DNA of 64,000 bases. It comes from Thamnaconus septentrionalis (Eukaryota; Chordata; Actinopteri; Tetraodontiformes; Monacanthidae). The DNA lies in NCBI GenBank assembly GCA_009823395.1, contig CM020518.1, positions 14,383,501 through 14,447,500 of the forward strand, in the 5' to 3' direction. Position 1 is the stretch's first letter. Every line of letters begins with the position of its first letter. The notes under the pieces were generated by a model. It ran no database searches. It was not told the DNA's origin and was given only the letters and a program-made list of their open reading frames with translations. A program made the translations under genes and the position numbers. This document shows, one piece after another, positions 20,400-33,337 of this stretch.

Positions 20400-21779
20400 T
20401 TGCATGTAGGCGTTGGTTGATGTGATGCAAGCTGTATGTCAGCGCTCTCACTAAGTGGAGAAGAGCTCAGAAGACGGCGGAAATGGGCGTTACAAACGAC
20501 ATGAACCGCTGTGCAGCATGAGGGGCGGATGTAACGGCTGATTGATTCCCAAACCCGCTGTTCTTGTCTTTCTTGAAACTGCAAATGAGGCCTGTTGCTT
20601 TCCCCTCTTTTTGTTCCTTTCCACAAAGGAGGATTCAGGCGAGGGAAAATGCGTCAATAAAACCCAATGAGGGCTTTCCCTTGCGCTTATTGATAAGAGG
20701 TGCTGGTGGCGGGAACAATGAGGCATTCACAAGGAAAAAAAAACAAAAAAATGGGTTTCCTTTTTTGGTCAAACATGAATCTTGTAAAGTGAACTGGGCT
20801 TTTAATTCCTCCTCCCCGAAAGTGGTTTGCTTTTGCCAGCACTGGTACATGCAAGAATGCACCCAGGCGTCAGCAAGACTTTGTAGTTTGATTTTGAGTC
20901 CAGTTCAAATATAAAAGTAGATGGATTATGGGGAGAGTGCTCAGTCGCAGGATAAATCAAACAGCGTTTTGACTGGCTGACAGAAAGAGGAAAGACTGAA
21001 AGGTGATATTTTTGCACAGCAAGCCCAACATGTGCTGAAATGTACAACGACATTAGCCATTGAGCTAATTCATCCCGTGCAAAAGTTCCATGTTTCCAAT
21101 GTACAGTCTAAAAACTTTTTGCCGCCTCTAAATTCAAATTGTAGCCACCAAGGAGGAGGCATCTCCTTTGCCCTTGAAACAAACCACTTTTGGAATAGAA
21201 TCCTTCCAAAAATGAATAACTACATAGTTTGAGTCTCTCCAATAATACAGTACATTCATTTGGAAGAAGCGGGACATTAAATGTTGACCTTCCTGACAAT
21301 TTCAGGCGGTATTTGTGTTTGTTTTGTGTTTTTAGATCTTAGTCAGCTCATAGTCTGCTGCAAAGCGAAGGGAGTGTCAAGTCGTATTAAGCTTCCAAGG
21401 TTTACTGCACAAGTTTAATGAATTCTTTGTCAAAATTGAATCATCCCAGAACAACTAGACCCTGTCTGGACGCATCACACTGTTTAATTCCTGTGGAGAA
21501 CCAGATTAGAACCATTATCTGGTTGAATTACATCCACAGAGCAAGACCTCTTCTCTTTTCTTTTCTCTTTTCTTTTTCGTTATAAATGGTTTGGACATTC
21601 TTGATGATTTATTGAAGAGATCCCCTCTTCCTCGAGAGCGGTAACATAAAAGCAACAGTTTCTCACAGCATCAGACCTCAAAACGCTTCAGATAAGAAAA
21701 AAGAAAACTTTTTGGGTATGAGCTGCACTTGTTAGTGATGCAAGATGCATGAACTTGATAACCTACCCGTTTTTTGTGT
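20400..21779. other. unannotated stretch
   Basis: No coding signature. A-runs lie near 20735-20750 and a CTTTT-type simple run at 21550-21580. Confidence 0.35.
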
Positions 21780-21784
21780 TGGAC

Positions 21785-21960
21785 AGGTACGTTGCGTTAG
21801 AGTGTTCGCCTTGAGGCTGGGAGCGCTTGGTTCAATGCGCAGCAGGTTGCAGAAGAAATGCCGCCTCAAGGTGGCGTTCCTCGAGTCTCAACCTTTCACG
21901 TTAAAAAGGCTGTATCAGGAAGGACATCTGACAAAACAAAACCAAATGTCGTCACATGGA
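21785..21960 (+). mobile_element. tRNA-derived SINE with RTE-like tail
   Basis: The left part (TTAGAGTGTTCGCCTTGAGG ... GGTTCAATGC) resembles a tRNA-type promoter with A and B boxes. The right part (ATCAGGAAGGACATCTGACA and an A-rich end) matches the 'GGAAGGGCATCCGGC' tail shared by many vertebrate SINEs and RTE LINEs. It would be transcribed by RNA polymerase III and mobilised by a LINE. Diverged; no clear TSD. Confidence 0.55.
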
Positions 21961-23689
21961 AACAACCAGAAAGATTTGCTGGCTTTTTACACATTCTAGT
22001 GCTCTCAAAAAGAAAAAAAAGAAAAGAAAAAAGAGCTGCAGTAATATGCTTTCATGATGTCCGTACAGACTGTAAAGTCTTTGTAGCTGACTACTCCGGC
22101 TTTAATCGCTTGAAAGGAAAGACCACATCAAACCACTGCAACAAGCTAAAAGGGAACTTTGTCTAAAAGGGAACAAGATGACAAAGGGTTGGAAGTCAAC
22201 AGACAGGGGAGGCAATGTGATGTGTCATGTAAAAACAGAATATCAGTGTGCAGAATCTGAAGGTCAAAATAATTCCAACCTTATTTCAGAACGCACCAAG
22301 AACAGTGGAGGATAAAGCGGGTCAAGCGCCAGCGAGAGCCGTGCGCTCCCCACCACTTATGAATTATGAAGGGCAGACTTATTTTGGATGTAAAGGAGAG
22401 TCTTGGGAAATATTTGGGGAGAATTATTCGAGCGCAGCAGCCGCTGTGAGCGCAGCCGAGTGCCACGACTTAATGGCTGCAGGTGACAGGAACTGCATCC
22501 CTTTTCTTTCAAGCATCCCATTAAGGCGCCTTTAATTGCTGTTGTGTTCCTGCTGTCGCTTTCTGCTCCCCTCCCGCCCCTCAGGATGACCACGCTTCAC
22601 GCTTAATATTGATAGCCTAAAATATCTGTCGACATTGATAGGTTTTTTTTTTTTTTTTTTTTAAGGCTGTGATTGTAGGAACCTGAGAATCAACGACGAT
22701 CTGCGCTCCAGACTCCCCCCCCGCTCATCGTCTTCAGCCACCTCAAAAATGGAAGCAGTGTACGGCACAGCGAGCTTCAACATACTGACTGCGCTGTTAG
22801 CCTCGGTGTAAAAGGATTGAAAGACAGCCTCCGGGTTCAGAGGGTTAATGGGACCCATCGAGGGATCCCCTGAAAGTCCTCCGCCAACAGTTGAAGCGTG
22901 CCATTTGCATGCGCGACTTGGCGGGTGTCGCGCACTGCTCCGGAACGAGAGGGTCAGGATGCACGGTCAAAGGGTGCGACTTTGCTGTTGTAATTAACTG
23001 GGAGAGCGCCGCGGCATTAAAACTCCATCGAGGAAGGGCCAGGGTTATTCCTATCCTTGGAGTGTGTTTTGCAGCTTATTTTTTTCAAAAAAGCCGGTGC
23101 TTTAAAAAAAAAAAACAACAACCAAAAGTGTACTGTCAATCACTCGCAGCCGCTGCACCCACAGCACTGGACGAGGAAGCTTAAAAAAAGATATGAAGGA
23201 GAAGGTAGGATAAAACGGCATGGAGAAAAAGACTGAGTGTCCAACATCCCAGCTGCCCACAGTGAGTTTGTTTGATGCATGAAAGCGCCAAGGAGGCCTA
23301 TAGCATAGAGGTGTGGGAGCTGTACCTGCGGTGCGTTCCAAAATAGCCTGTCTCTCAAAACAACTCTGCCATTGATTTTTTTTTTTGGGGAAACCATATT
23401 TTAGCTCCTCTGCACTCGTCGTGCTCTCCTCGGCTCGATGTGTAATTCTGTTGTCGTACTGCGGCCTTCAGGGAGCGCATTCGACTCGCGGCCGCTGCGG
23501 ATGTCTCCCAGTGTCGTGCAGACGATTGCGCTGTTGAGATCCACTGGACGCGCCGCCACGTCACAGAGTTTGCCACGACAATATTATGTTTGATATTGAT
23601 CCGAGTTTTAACAGGCGGGTAAACTCGGTTGTCAGGCCCAGCTTCTTCCAACTCAGAACCATCTCAAAATGAGGCATTTCCTGCCATCC
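21961..23689. other. no gene; possible conserved noncoding block at 22300-22620
   Basis: A poly-T of about 20 bases lies at 22641-22662. 22300-22620 is non-repetitive, mixed-composition DNA with homeodomain-like core words (TTAATTGC-type, CTTAATATTGATAG). This is suggestive of regulatory DNA but unproven. ORFs here have no domain features. Confidence 0.3.
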
Positions 23690-24220
23690 CCATGACTTTG
23701 GAATGGGTCGCCCCCGCACTGATTCCATCCAGGCTGGTCTACTGTAACCTGGGCACCTCTGAGGCTATCCTGTCTCGTCTACAGCTAGTTCAAAATGCTG
23801 CTGCCTGGTTACTAACGAGATCCAAGAAACGAGATCACGTCACGTTCCTAGCCTTGCATCTTTACACCGGCTCACCGTTCATTTTAGGACAAACTTCAAG
23901 ATCCTTAAATCTGTGTAATTGTCTACAAATCTCTCCACAGTCTCACAACAACATACATCTCAGAATTTCTCACCTCAGTTGGGTTTTGTTTAGATGCACC
24001 TCAAGACTTGCTTTCATTCTCTGGCTTTTGAACTGTGTTCAACTTGTTTTGTTATTGTTGTTTGTTTGTGTTCCATCCTATACTTGTTTGCATTTTTAAT
24101 CTTGTTCTCACAATATCCGTTTGCACACGTTTTTATACTAATGCTTCATGTGAAGCACTTTGGTGCAAAAACCTGTTTGGCTTTTAAAGTGCAATAAACT
24201 CGGACGTTTAGACTTGAAAC
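23690..24220 (+). mobile_element. L2-type LINE 3' end
   Basis: The frame reads IPSRLVYCNLGTSEAILSRL then QLVQNAAAWLLTRSKKRDHV and LALHLYTGSPF. Intact L2-type LINEs have a S-R-L-D-Y-C-N ... L-Q-x-V-Q-N-A-A-A-R-L-L-T ... H-I-T-P-x-L-x-x-L-H-W-L-P block in the same order, so this is their conserved C-terminal segment. A second frame continues with HLKTCFHSLAFEL. The 3' UTR holds GTGAAGCACTTTGGTGCAAA and AAAGTGCAATAAACTC, a typical L2 tail. Everything 5' of this is absent, the usual 5'-truncated insertion. Confidence 0.85.
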
Positions 24221-27200
24221 AAACCTCTCGAACGTGCTTCATACTTCATTCTCCATCATTGTGATTGCTGGCAGCCGACAGTTGTTCTCGCGACATCGAA
24301 TTCAACAGCGATGCCTCTTGCTGTGATGACGCAAAATCACATTGCCACCGTGTCTGAACATAGTTTTGATGCAAAATTCATCGTCCACTAACATCTGCAC
24401 TTTGGTGTTGTTTGCATGTGGCACAAGTGGTGTGTTAATGGCCTTGAGACCATGGCACTGGAGGACGTCGACTGTGAATTGGAAACACCATGAACAGCAA
24501 CAGGCACCAAAATCCCAAGAAACCTGGTGATTGGACTCCAACATGAACACAGTCAGTATCCACAATTCAATGTCCAGAATATTTTGGGTTTTGACGCAGC
24601 GCCCTGCTTTGTGCTGCCCACTTTAAATACAAGTGCATTACCTTATAACATGGTAATGCTTGACAATTGGCAGATTTTTTTTCTTTAAACTGCAACCAAT
24701 TTTGATTAATTTAGCAAATTCCCGCAGCATTTCAACAGTGTCACTATCGGCATAGCGGGCGCCTACTTCCTTAATACCGGATCTCAGACCACCTGCTACA
24801 GAATGAGCTTTCATTCGCAGTCCAGTGGGTCACACATGAGATGCTGATTATTCATGGATAAAATGAGTGGATGGCATTTTCTTCTTATCATCGTCTTGTC
24901 AGGGAGACCAACACCGAAGCTCTTGGGTGAAGTTAATTCTACTTGAGGTACAACCGCGGTGACTGGTGCCTTTTAAATGCGGGATTCATTGCCATATTAG
25001 TGTGCGAGTGCTCCCCACTTTAATGTGCGTCTTTGTTTAAAATTGTTTATGCGCTTGGTTGAGTTAAGCGACCCAGAGGAGAGTCGCCAGTGTGCGAGGA
25101 TTTAATTGCATTAGCAGACACTTTTCCTTCTTTTTCTTCTTTCTTTTTTTTTTTTTTTTTTTAATGTGTGTGATATTAAACTGAACCGAAATGTCTCTTG
25201 GTTCAATCGAGAGCTGCTTTCGCCCTGGCAAAGGCTTTGGGAAGCAAGCCCTGCCAAGTTGGCCACCGGCGACTGCGGCACCAGCTATATTTCAGTTCAA
25301 GTTTTCTTTCTGGAGTGTTTTTAACAGCTGATTTATTCGTTTATCAGAGGATGCTGATGCACTTAACACTGCATAATCTCGAGCAAACGACAGCTTATGT
25401 GCCATTCACACTCACATATGGGTAGCCGCTTCGGAGAGGAAATTAAAGGAAAAAAACCTGAATAACTTGAGGGAAAGGTCAAATAATTGCTTTTTTTTTT
25501 TGGCAAATTCTCAGAACGCCGCAGAATTGACGTTATTAGTGAGATATTTTAAACGTTTTACACATAAAGCCTACCTCAAGCCCAAACTGATCTGTTTCGA
25601 GGGATCCAAGGTCTCTCTGCTACTGCACAACCAGAAGTTAAGATTCTAATTTGGAGAGAACAGTGTTTTTTTTATCCACTGTGGTCCCATGTACCTTTAG
25701 AGTCTATTACCAGCAGCACTGAAGCACCACTTGAACCATTTTTTAAAGGCCATATTCATTTTCATCCCCATGACGCATTGTTTCATCTGTTTGAGCCGAA
25801 ACGGCGGCCGGCCTAGGAACAGAAATGAGCAAGCGTGCAAAGACAATCTTTTGAAATGTTAAGATTTATCCATTTTTTTCTTATCGTGATGACCATCGAC
25901 ACGGAAAATCACTTTGTGTCTGCAAAAACCATTTTATCTGCATTATTTTAACAAACGGTGTGTTAGTTTAACTCTAAGATGACGCGTTTTGTCACCGCTG
26001 AGGCTGATGTGATGCATTAATGAAGAGACCAAAAAAAATATTGCAGATGAACTGCTCCAGCCAGACACAATTATGAGTTTCAGTCTGGTGGCAGACAAGT
26101 CAAAGCTCTCGTATTATAGCAATTATCAAATCTTTCTTTTTCTTGTCTGAGAGCACCCTCACAATAAAAATGACAACGAAAAGGAATTTTCGAAAAAAAA
26201 AAAAAAAGTATATATATTTATTATCATCTTTCTCCATTCTTGTATATCGGGTGACTAAAGTTTTCAAATACCTTGATGGTTTTCGATGGATTCATTCTAT
26301 TTTCCTGTGGTGAAATGTCACCTTGATGTGGGCAGGAGGGTGATGCGCTGTTGGCGCTGTTTGGATGTGCTGCTCCTCTTCCTCCAGGTCAGCTTCTTGT
26401 TTGGTGGTGGATCTGGTGCAGTCATATGTAGTCCTGACGGCTGACCGTTTGTGTGAGACGGGGTGATCTGAGGTCCACAGCAGGTCTGTGTGTCTGTGTG
26501 AGTCAGTTTCCTATATGTCTTTATAGTGATGTCACCTGTGCTGTTGTGTTGTATTTTTACGTCTTTGGCTTTTTGCTTCCTCCTCGTGTGTAAAGGTACT
26601 GCCAGGGTATTTAATTAAACTTTCACTGCCTGATGTATGAAAAAAGATAATAATAGTAACCAAGCATGACTGTCAGCTGTTTACGTCCCCCAATGAAAAA
26701 GGCTGCTTTAGCTTCCAGCTGAAACTGATGTTTCGCTAGACAAAAAACACTTTGTTGCCCCCTCCACTTTGGATAATTCCAAAGGACACAACTAAAAACA
26801 CAATCGTTTCAGGCCATTTATGTCAAACAATTTAGCGGCGGCGGCGGCGACGGCAAATGGCAATTTGGGCTGTCCCTTCCTGCGGAATTTTAGGACGAGG
26901 GCTGTAATTTTTCTGTCCGAAATGTGAAATATCTGTTGTTTCCCTGATTCGTGAGTCATTTTAAGGTAGGAATAAAAGAAACTAAAAACAAAAATAAATG
27001 TTGCCTGTTAAGTTATGTTCCTTTAGACTGTTGATATTTAAATTGTTGGGGGGATCCTTTTACCCTCCTAATTTTCTAGTTTTGAGATAGCTAATTTAGC
27101 TCTCGGAGCCTGTTGTGTGCATGTAAAGTTTTACAGTTGCATAGTTGTTAAAAGTTTACGCTCTGAGAAACGCTGTTGTTTACAAACGATTCCCACAATC

Positions 27201-28920
27201 CCCACCATGTCACTCTCGCTTTCTAACAATCCCGAACCTCAGCCCCCATGCAAGTTTTACACAAGAGCGCAGCATGTGATGCTTTCACGTGTAATTCATA
27301 CAAACATCTAATTGTCATGCATAATGCAGCAGGGCAAGTGTGGAAACAAGCTCACAGGCTTTGGCTAATGCTAATTGAATCGGAAGATGAAGTATCTCTT
27401 GCACAAATTGCTTGTGACTTCAGCCGGAGCTGTAAATGCTTATGTTAAATCAGGGCAAGAAGAAGAAGAAAAAAAAAAAAATGGGACCGTGTTAAATATG
27501 CATCCTTTATCCAAATAAATAACTCCTGCATTTTTCAGCGTCCTCTCCGAAAGACTCTCGCGTGACACGCACGTTTCCCCTCATCTTTCATTTGCGTCCC
27601 CACTTTCTAATAATGAATGCGTTACGTGCACATATTTGTACTCCGCTGAATTTATGCAGTCACACACACAAACGCTACAGAGCCTCGCATGAATAACGCA
27701 GCACTCATTCCATTTAAGCCAATTAGGCCACAGTGTCATTCTCCATAACTGCCAGATGTCACCAGAAGACACTCTCCGGACTTACACGATTGGCCCATTT
27801 ATGTTTTGAACTGGCACGGTAACACCGCAGAAAATTACGCATGCTGTCAGGATTAATAAGAGGTCACCACACCCCCCCCCAATCAGGAAGCTTGGCAACA
27901 AGGAAGGACACATGCACGCACAGGCTGGGGGCCAACATTAGTCCAGTTAATACACAGTATATTATTTACTAAAGGTCCGCGCGTGGTAAAACGCACAAAC
28001 ACGTCATTACACACTCTTGACAAAGCTGATCTACTAAGGGGGCATAATGAGGGTTGCGACCGTCACACAGGCAAAGTATTGCATGCAGTCCACGAAGCAC
28101 ATTTAGCTTAATGGATAGCAAATCAGGGCGTTTCTACCAGAACGAGCAAAAATGTTGGGCAGAGAGGTAGCAAATAGATGATTCAGCTGCGACTGTGACT
28201 TATGAAAGTGAAAACTGACTGCGGTCAACATTAAAGTTATTTAAAAAAAGCACCTTAGCACCTTTGAAAGGCAGGTTTAAACGTTGCACAAAACATTGGC
28301 CACACACGGGTCAGCTAATATTAACAGTCACACACTTTTGCGCATGTTGGCAATTACGCATTCAATTTCTGTAGATCACCCACAACACACAAACCAAAAA
28401 TGCGCCAAAGCTATAAGCGTACCCAATTCAGCGGCCATTATTTCAGATGTTTGTAAAGAACTGTATGTGGTCTGTCAGAAGGGGGTTTCCAGTGAACAAG
28501 TTTCAGCACAGTTAAATAAAAATAAGATAAATGAATTAATCTTAGCCACTGAGTAAGTACATAAAAGCTCATCAACGGGCCAATAAATCAATAGATATGC
28601 TTCCATCAAAAAATGGAAACATTTTTCTTCCTAAAGTTTTAATCTTCATTTTGAACTCTGGATAAGTGGAGACAAGAAACGGAGAAGCAGGTGTGTTTCG
28701 TTTGGCATTCGGCGGCCTTTTCCCGCTCACACTTTGCAACGCGCTAATGTTACTTGACTTGACTCTTTTTGTTTGTTTGCTTTCCAATACAGGGAAAGCG
28801 AAATAGAGTGGTGAGATTCATACACTTTCCTCAACAAAATTTTAGTTAATAACAATAAGAGTTGTTTCTAAATTGGGGCTTCAATTGTAATTTTATTTGG
28901 AAATCCTCCCAAAAACGTAT
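24221..28920. other. transposon-poor stretch, no gene seen
   Basis: Homopolymer runs at 25147-25163 (T), 25490-25501 (T), 26192-26206 (A), 27468-27480 (A) and 27870-27881 (C). A CGG-type triplet run lies at 26833-26852. No exon, RNA gene or mobile element was recognised in 4.7 kb. Confidence 0.4.
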
Positions 28921-28925
28921 TGGTT

Positions 28926-29260
28926 CCATCCATCCATCCGTTTCCCATCCCCACTTCTTCCCAAGCACGGAGCCTATCCCAGCTGTCATATGGCACGATG
29001 ACACCCTGGACAAGTTGCCAAATCATTGCAGGGCCGTATATTACTATTCTGACTCACATGCACACCTACGGAGTTTTCCAATTGACCTCACATGCATGTT
29101 TTTGCACTGTGGGAGGAAGCTGGAGAACCCGGAGAGAAGCCACGCAGACACAGGGAGAACAAGCAAACTCCACACAGAAAGATCCCAGGCCCGGAATTGA
29201 ACTCGCAATCTTCTTGCTGTGAGGCGGAAGCGCTAACCACCGCGCCATCATGTCGGCCCA
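28926..29260 (-). mobile_element. full-length-like tRNA-derived SINE
   Basis: On the minus strand it begins with a tRNA-like head (GGCGCGGTGGTTAGCGCTTC, then CCTCACAGCAAGAAG and a B-box-like GAGTTCAATTCC). The body is TTTCTGTGTGGAGTTTGC, CTCCGGGTTCTCCAGCTTCC and TCATGCGAGGTC-type sequence, and it ends in a (GGAT)n tail (28926-28940). Copies of the same family lie at 43490-43620, 44248-44485, 51868-51951, 57694-57775 and 61174-61491. Confidence 0.8.
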
Positions 29261-29278
29261 TAGGTCCTACATAGGTTA

Positions 29279-29298
29279 AAAAAAAAAAAAAAAAAAAA
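29279..29298. repeat. poly-A run
   Basis: About 20 consecutive A, to the right of the SINE head and so not the SINE's own tail. Confidence 0.9.
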
Positions 29299-32200
29299 TG
29301 ACTATACAACTGCATTACTTATCAGAAAATCAATTAGTCAATTGAAAATAACTGCGAAGAAATACATACATTAGGGTTGTCAGGACGCCTTTATCGCAAT
29401 GAGACTAAATAGCAGCCATGACGTGCTAATATTTTTTTTAATCGCAGGCCTTTTGTCCCTTCCATTTCCCCGTAGTCAAGTCCTCAAGTCGTAGGGCTAT
29501 ATTTCGACACTGCATCCTGCTTCGGCAGTGGAGCTTGCTTTTCTTTGTGCAAATCACACCACGGTGATGGTTTCAGCAACCACCTACACACCAAACACAC
29601 AGGTGAAGCCAACGTCCCTCAGACTGGCGAGGCACCGCTTAGCCAAAGCACCATGTCGGAGTGTGGGAGTTACCGCAGACCTGCAATTGCTAAATGGGAA
29701 ATCCGTTTTTTTTTTTTTTTGTATTCATTTTAGTCATTCAGTAAGAATTGCTTTCCTTTAAGACGGACATAAAAACTATCTTGGAAGGCAAGATGACGAC
29801 ATTTTAAACATGCGAATCAAAACACGATTAACAATGCAAAGTCAGAAATGAAACTTGATTTAAAGTAATACTCATTTTACACCGCTAAAATAAATAAATA
29901 TTACCGCAATGTCACAGGTAACGTACAGCACTAACTTTGACATCCATAATGTGATACTTTTGCTTTTATTCTGTTTTCTTTTATGGAAGGACCCTTAGGT
30001 CTGTCTTTTGTCGTTCTTTTGCCACTGCATCTGAAGTTTGTGTTCTTAACTACAATTTACAAATTGGTAGGTTTGTATTGATTGAAACGGAGGGGGGGAG
30101 ACCGTTTTCCTCATGTTTTGAAACAGGATCAAAAATTCACTCTTCAGTCAATTCACCCAATTTAGGTCCAAGCAGCTTTCTGCTCTGTTGTAAATTTTTT
30201 CAGGACACCGAATTCGGGATTGGGGATAACGGCTTTGGCTGTCACTCCACAGTCCTGTGGCATTCAACCTCGATTTCTCGCAATCCTCACGAACGAGTGA
30301 ATAAGCAGCAGAACAAAGAGCCAAACGTCACCCGAGTGCAAAATGGCAAGTTTGATTATGGGGAGAAAATTGAACTCTGCTCAAGGTTTGGTTCAGAAAC
30401 TCAAGTAAATCTAGAAACCTTGCACTTTTTAAAGACTGGGAATCTGATCTGGGCTGCGTGAAAAATAGACAATCACTAGCCAACAGCTTCGCTCCGTTGC
30501 TTGCAACTAAAGGCTTCTCTCTTTAATTCAGGGTTAATTGCACACTGGATGGTTAATTAAAGGCTGCAGCCTCAGCTTCTCAAGGCGACAGTCTTGCATG
30601 ACTGAAGATGCAAAGCATAATCTCACAGTTGATCTCTTCTGAACAGGTCCAACACTTTGGGTTGCATTTACATACAACCCAACGCTTGCAGTGAATATTC
30701 AGCTTCTCTCATTAATTTCCATTCCCGTTCTGTCTTTTTTTTTTTTTTTTTTTTAAACCCAAAACAAAACAACGAAAGTTAAGAGACACTTTTATCTTAA
30801 GACTACCTTTGAGACAGCTATAGTCTGAACGATCTTACAAGGGTGGAAAAACAGCGAACTGCACAACCTGGCTCTGCACAATGAGCACTCTTCTGTGACT
30901 GACATGGTCTCATACAGCTGCCTCCGAAGACCTGCAGGCTTTCGTCACTGATCTGGTGTGAATTCAGCTTTGCACCTAAAAATCAAGCCCTGAGGAAGCC
31001 AATTCCCCCCGACAGTTGGAAATATTCCGTGCTTCACTCTCTGACTCACTGGCCAAAGGTACATCGCATAATCCACCAAGTACGGAGCTCAGTTACAATT
31101 TGGATATATTCAAAGTCAAGGTCTTGGCTTACATCAGCCCCTTACTGCTCTTACAAAGTTGTGTTAAATGTACATTTGCACGTCTGTGCCAGTCCTTACA
31201 CTGCTGCTAGTGCCCGCGAGTGAAAAAATGTACTTTTGGAAGCGATTTGTTTGAGTGTCTGCCCATTCTGACCTCTGATGGCTGGCACCAATAAGCCGCT
31301 GACTTCCTCACGACGGCCACTCGCTGGGTATTTTCTTGTTTTCGGGACCAGTCACTGTAAATCCTGCAGATGATGGTGTCAGAACAAAAATACAAATACA
31401 AATAGATCAGCAGCAGTTTGTGAAACACTCAGACCGGCCCGTCTGGGCACCAACAACCACGTCTTCAGCACGTTCAAACTCACTTCAACCTCCTTTCTTC
31501 CCTTCCGAACTTCAGCGTCTTCACCATGTTAACATGCCTGAACGCATTGAGCTGCTGCAATCTGAACGCCGTATCTCGTAAACCGTCTGACGCTGAGCGT
31601 TTGCCCGCTCAAGGCCAAGTATTGAGAAAACGCTTGCGCGCCTTTTCAAATCCTTTTGAGATCCTTCAACTTTTCTGATAGTTTTTGCCCACACAAAAGG
31701 GCAGCCACACACCACCGCTGACAGTTCACTACCCTCATCAATCGGTCACCTAAAAACACACGATGACAGAACCAAAAGGCGAGGTACGAAGAAGAAAGAT
31801 CCCATCTATGGCCCGATCTCCTTGCAGGTATTTGCCTGCCTCAATTTAAACTCATTCCTTCAGTTAATTGGTTTTTGAAGTGCATCAATCCCTCAGAGAT
31901 GGCACTTTTCTTTTTTCTTCGTCTTTTGATGCTCTATATTCCACGTTGGGAATCAGAAGAGCTGGCAGCACCACCTTGCCTCCTCTGAGACAGGCAGAAA
32001 CAGTGGGTGCTTTCTCCAGAGAACAGACAGCCGTATTCATTAGGATATTCATGGGCGCAGAGGGACGGCTAAGAGGGAGCAGCTCAGCAGCATACAGTAT
32101 GCAAAGCAACAGTTTCACCAAGCGAGTTCGTACCTGAGCCAGAATTCAAAGGTTCCATTGCAGGAGCGCAAAGGAGGCGGGCAAAAAAAGAAAGCAAGCT

Positions 32201-33170
32201 ACAGTAATAGGTATCCGCAAATGAATACTTATTTCTGTAACCTTATTAGTGCTCCGGTTTCATATGCATTTCCTATTCATTACCCAGTTCTGCCAAATAT
32301 AGACAGAACATATACACACATATCATTTCTGTATATGCAGATGTGTTCATCTGAGCTGCCAAATGTTTTCTATGGATGTGTTCTGCAGCCTTTAGCTGAT
32401 ACACCACAGCAGCCCAAAATAAAGAACTGTCCAAAAAAAAAAAAAAAAAAAGGAATAAAAGCCTGAAATGACACACTGCCTGTCAGTGGCTCCAGCCAAT
32501 CTTCTGTGTGTGTGTTGTTTTTTTTATTATTTTTTTTTTCCATTATACCGATTGAAGTAGACTTCCTCAATCCATGAAAATATGGGCACATTAAGGCAGG
32601 CGAGTGCGCGTACACAGGCACAATCATCCCCTCCCACACGCCTCCCTCTCTCCGAAAAGTGTCATTGTCGGGTTCAATTGATGCGGCAAAAACGCCGCAC
32701 TTCACTTGCCAGCCGGCAGCTACCCGCTAAGGGGGAGAGACGGCGATGATGGTGACGGCGGAGCAGGTGTGTGCGAGCACAAAAGAAGGGGGAGTGTCGA
32801 GATGAGTGGAGGGAGAACGTGTCAAAGGACAAAGAGAGAGAGAGAAAAAAGAAGTTGTTAAATGTCAACACCACCAGCGCAGCCTTACGCCCAGCCAGTG
32901 GGACGGAGAGGCATCGTCCCACCGTGACCGCACAGAGATTTCGGCTCTTTTGCACAGCAGTACAGTGAGGCTAGCCTGCTGTGGTATGTTTTAATTCAGT
33001 CGTGCCGGAGGTGAACCGCACTGTGTAACTTTCCGACCCGACCCGATGCATTCGTGTGACGTAATCGCGTAGAGGACGACCTGCTTTACGGCAACGTCAC
33101 ATGTAGGTAGCTAGCTACTCATAGGTAGCTTTAGCCAATGGCTAGGAGGCGAAGCCATTATTTATTGGTA
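29299..33170. other. transposon-poor stretch, no gene seen
   Basis: Homopolymers at 29706-29720 (T), 30736-30755 (T), 32434-32451 (A) and 32518-32540 (T). The 127-codon open frame at 30078-30461 has no recognisable motif. 30470-30720 and 31870-32120 are complex, non-repetitive sequence with TTAATT-type words and could be regulatory. Confidence 0.35.
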
Positions 33171-33292
33171 ACATTAGCATGCTAGGTCATGTTGTCATAC
33201 CGAGTTGGTTGTGGTTTGGTAAATAAAGTAACTGACTGAGGCAATCACTACAACCAACTCGGGATGAGAATTAACAACTAGCATGCCAATGT
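33171..33292. repeat. long imperfect inverted repeat, ~45-bp arms
   Basis: Left arm 33171-33214, right arm 33248-33292, loop about 33 bases. Perfect blocks are CCGAGTTGGTTGT (33200-33212) against ACAACCAACTCGG (33250-33262), GCATGCTAG (33177-33185) against CTAGCATGC (33278-33286), and ACATT against AATGT at the outer ends. It could be a tiny foldback transposon or a transcribed hairpin. Confidence 0.85.
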
Positions 33293-33321
33293 AAATGGGC
33301 TGCCAGCACGCTACATTCTAA

Positions 33322-33337
33322 ATTCAGCTAGCTGAAT
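33322..33337. repeat. perfect 16-bp palindrome
   Basis: ATTCAGCTAGCTGAAT is self-complementary and lies 30 bp from the inverted repeat. Confidence 0.9.

Noticed and set aside
19141..20560. A single hAT element carrying the piggyBac-like element inside it
   Set aside because: No right hAT end (CCACCCCTG type) was found beyond the piggyBac-like element.
30078..30461. 127-codon open frame as a host gene
   Set aside because: No domain, no splice context, composition like surrounding noncoding DNA.
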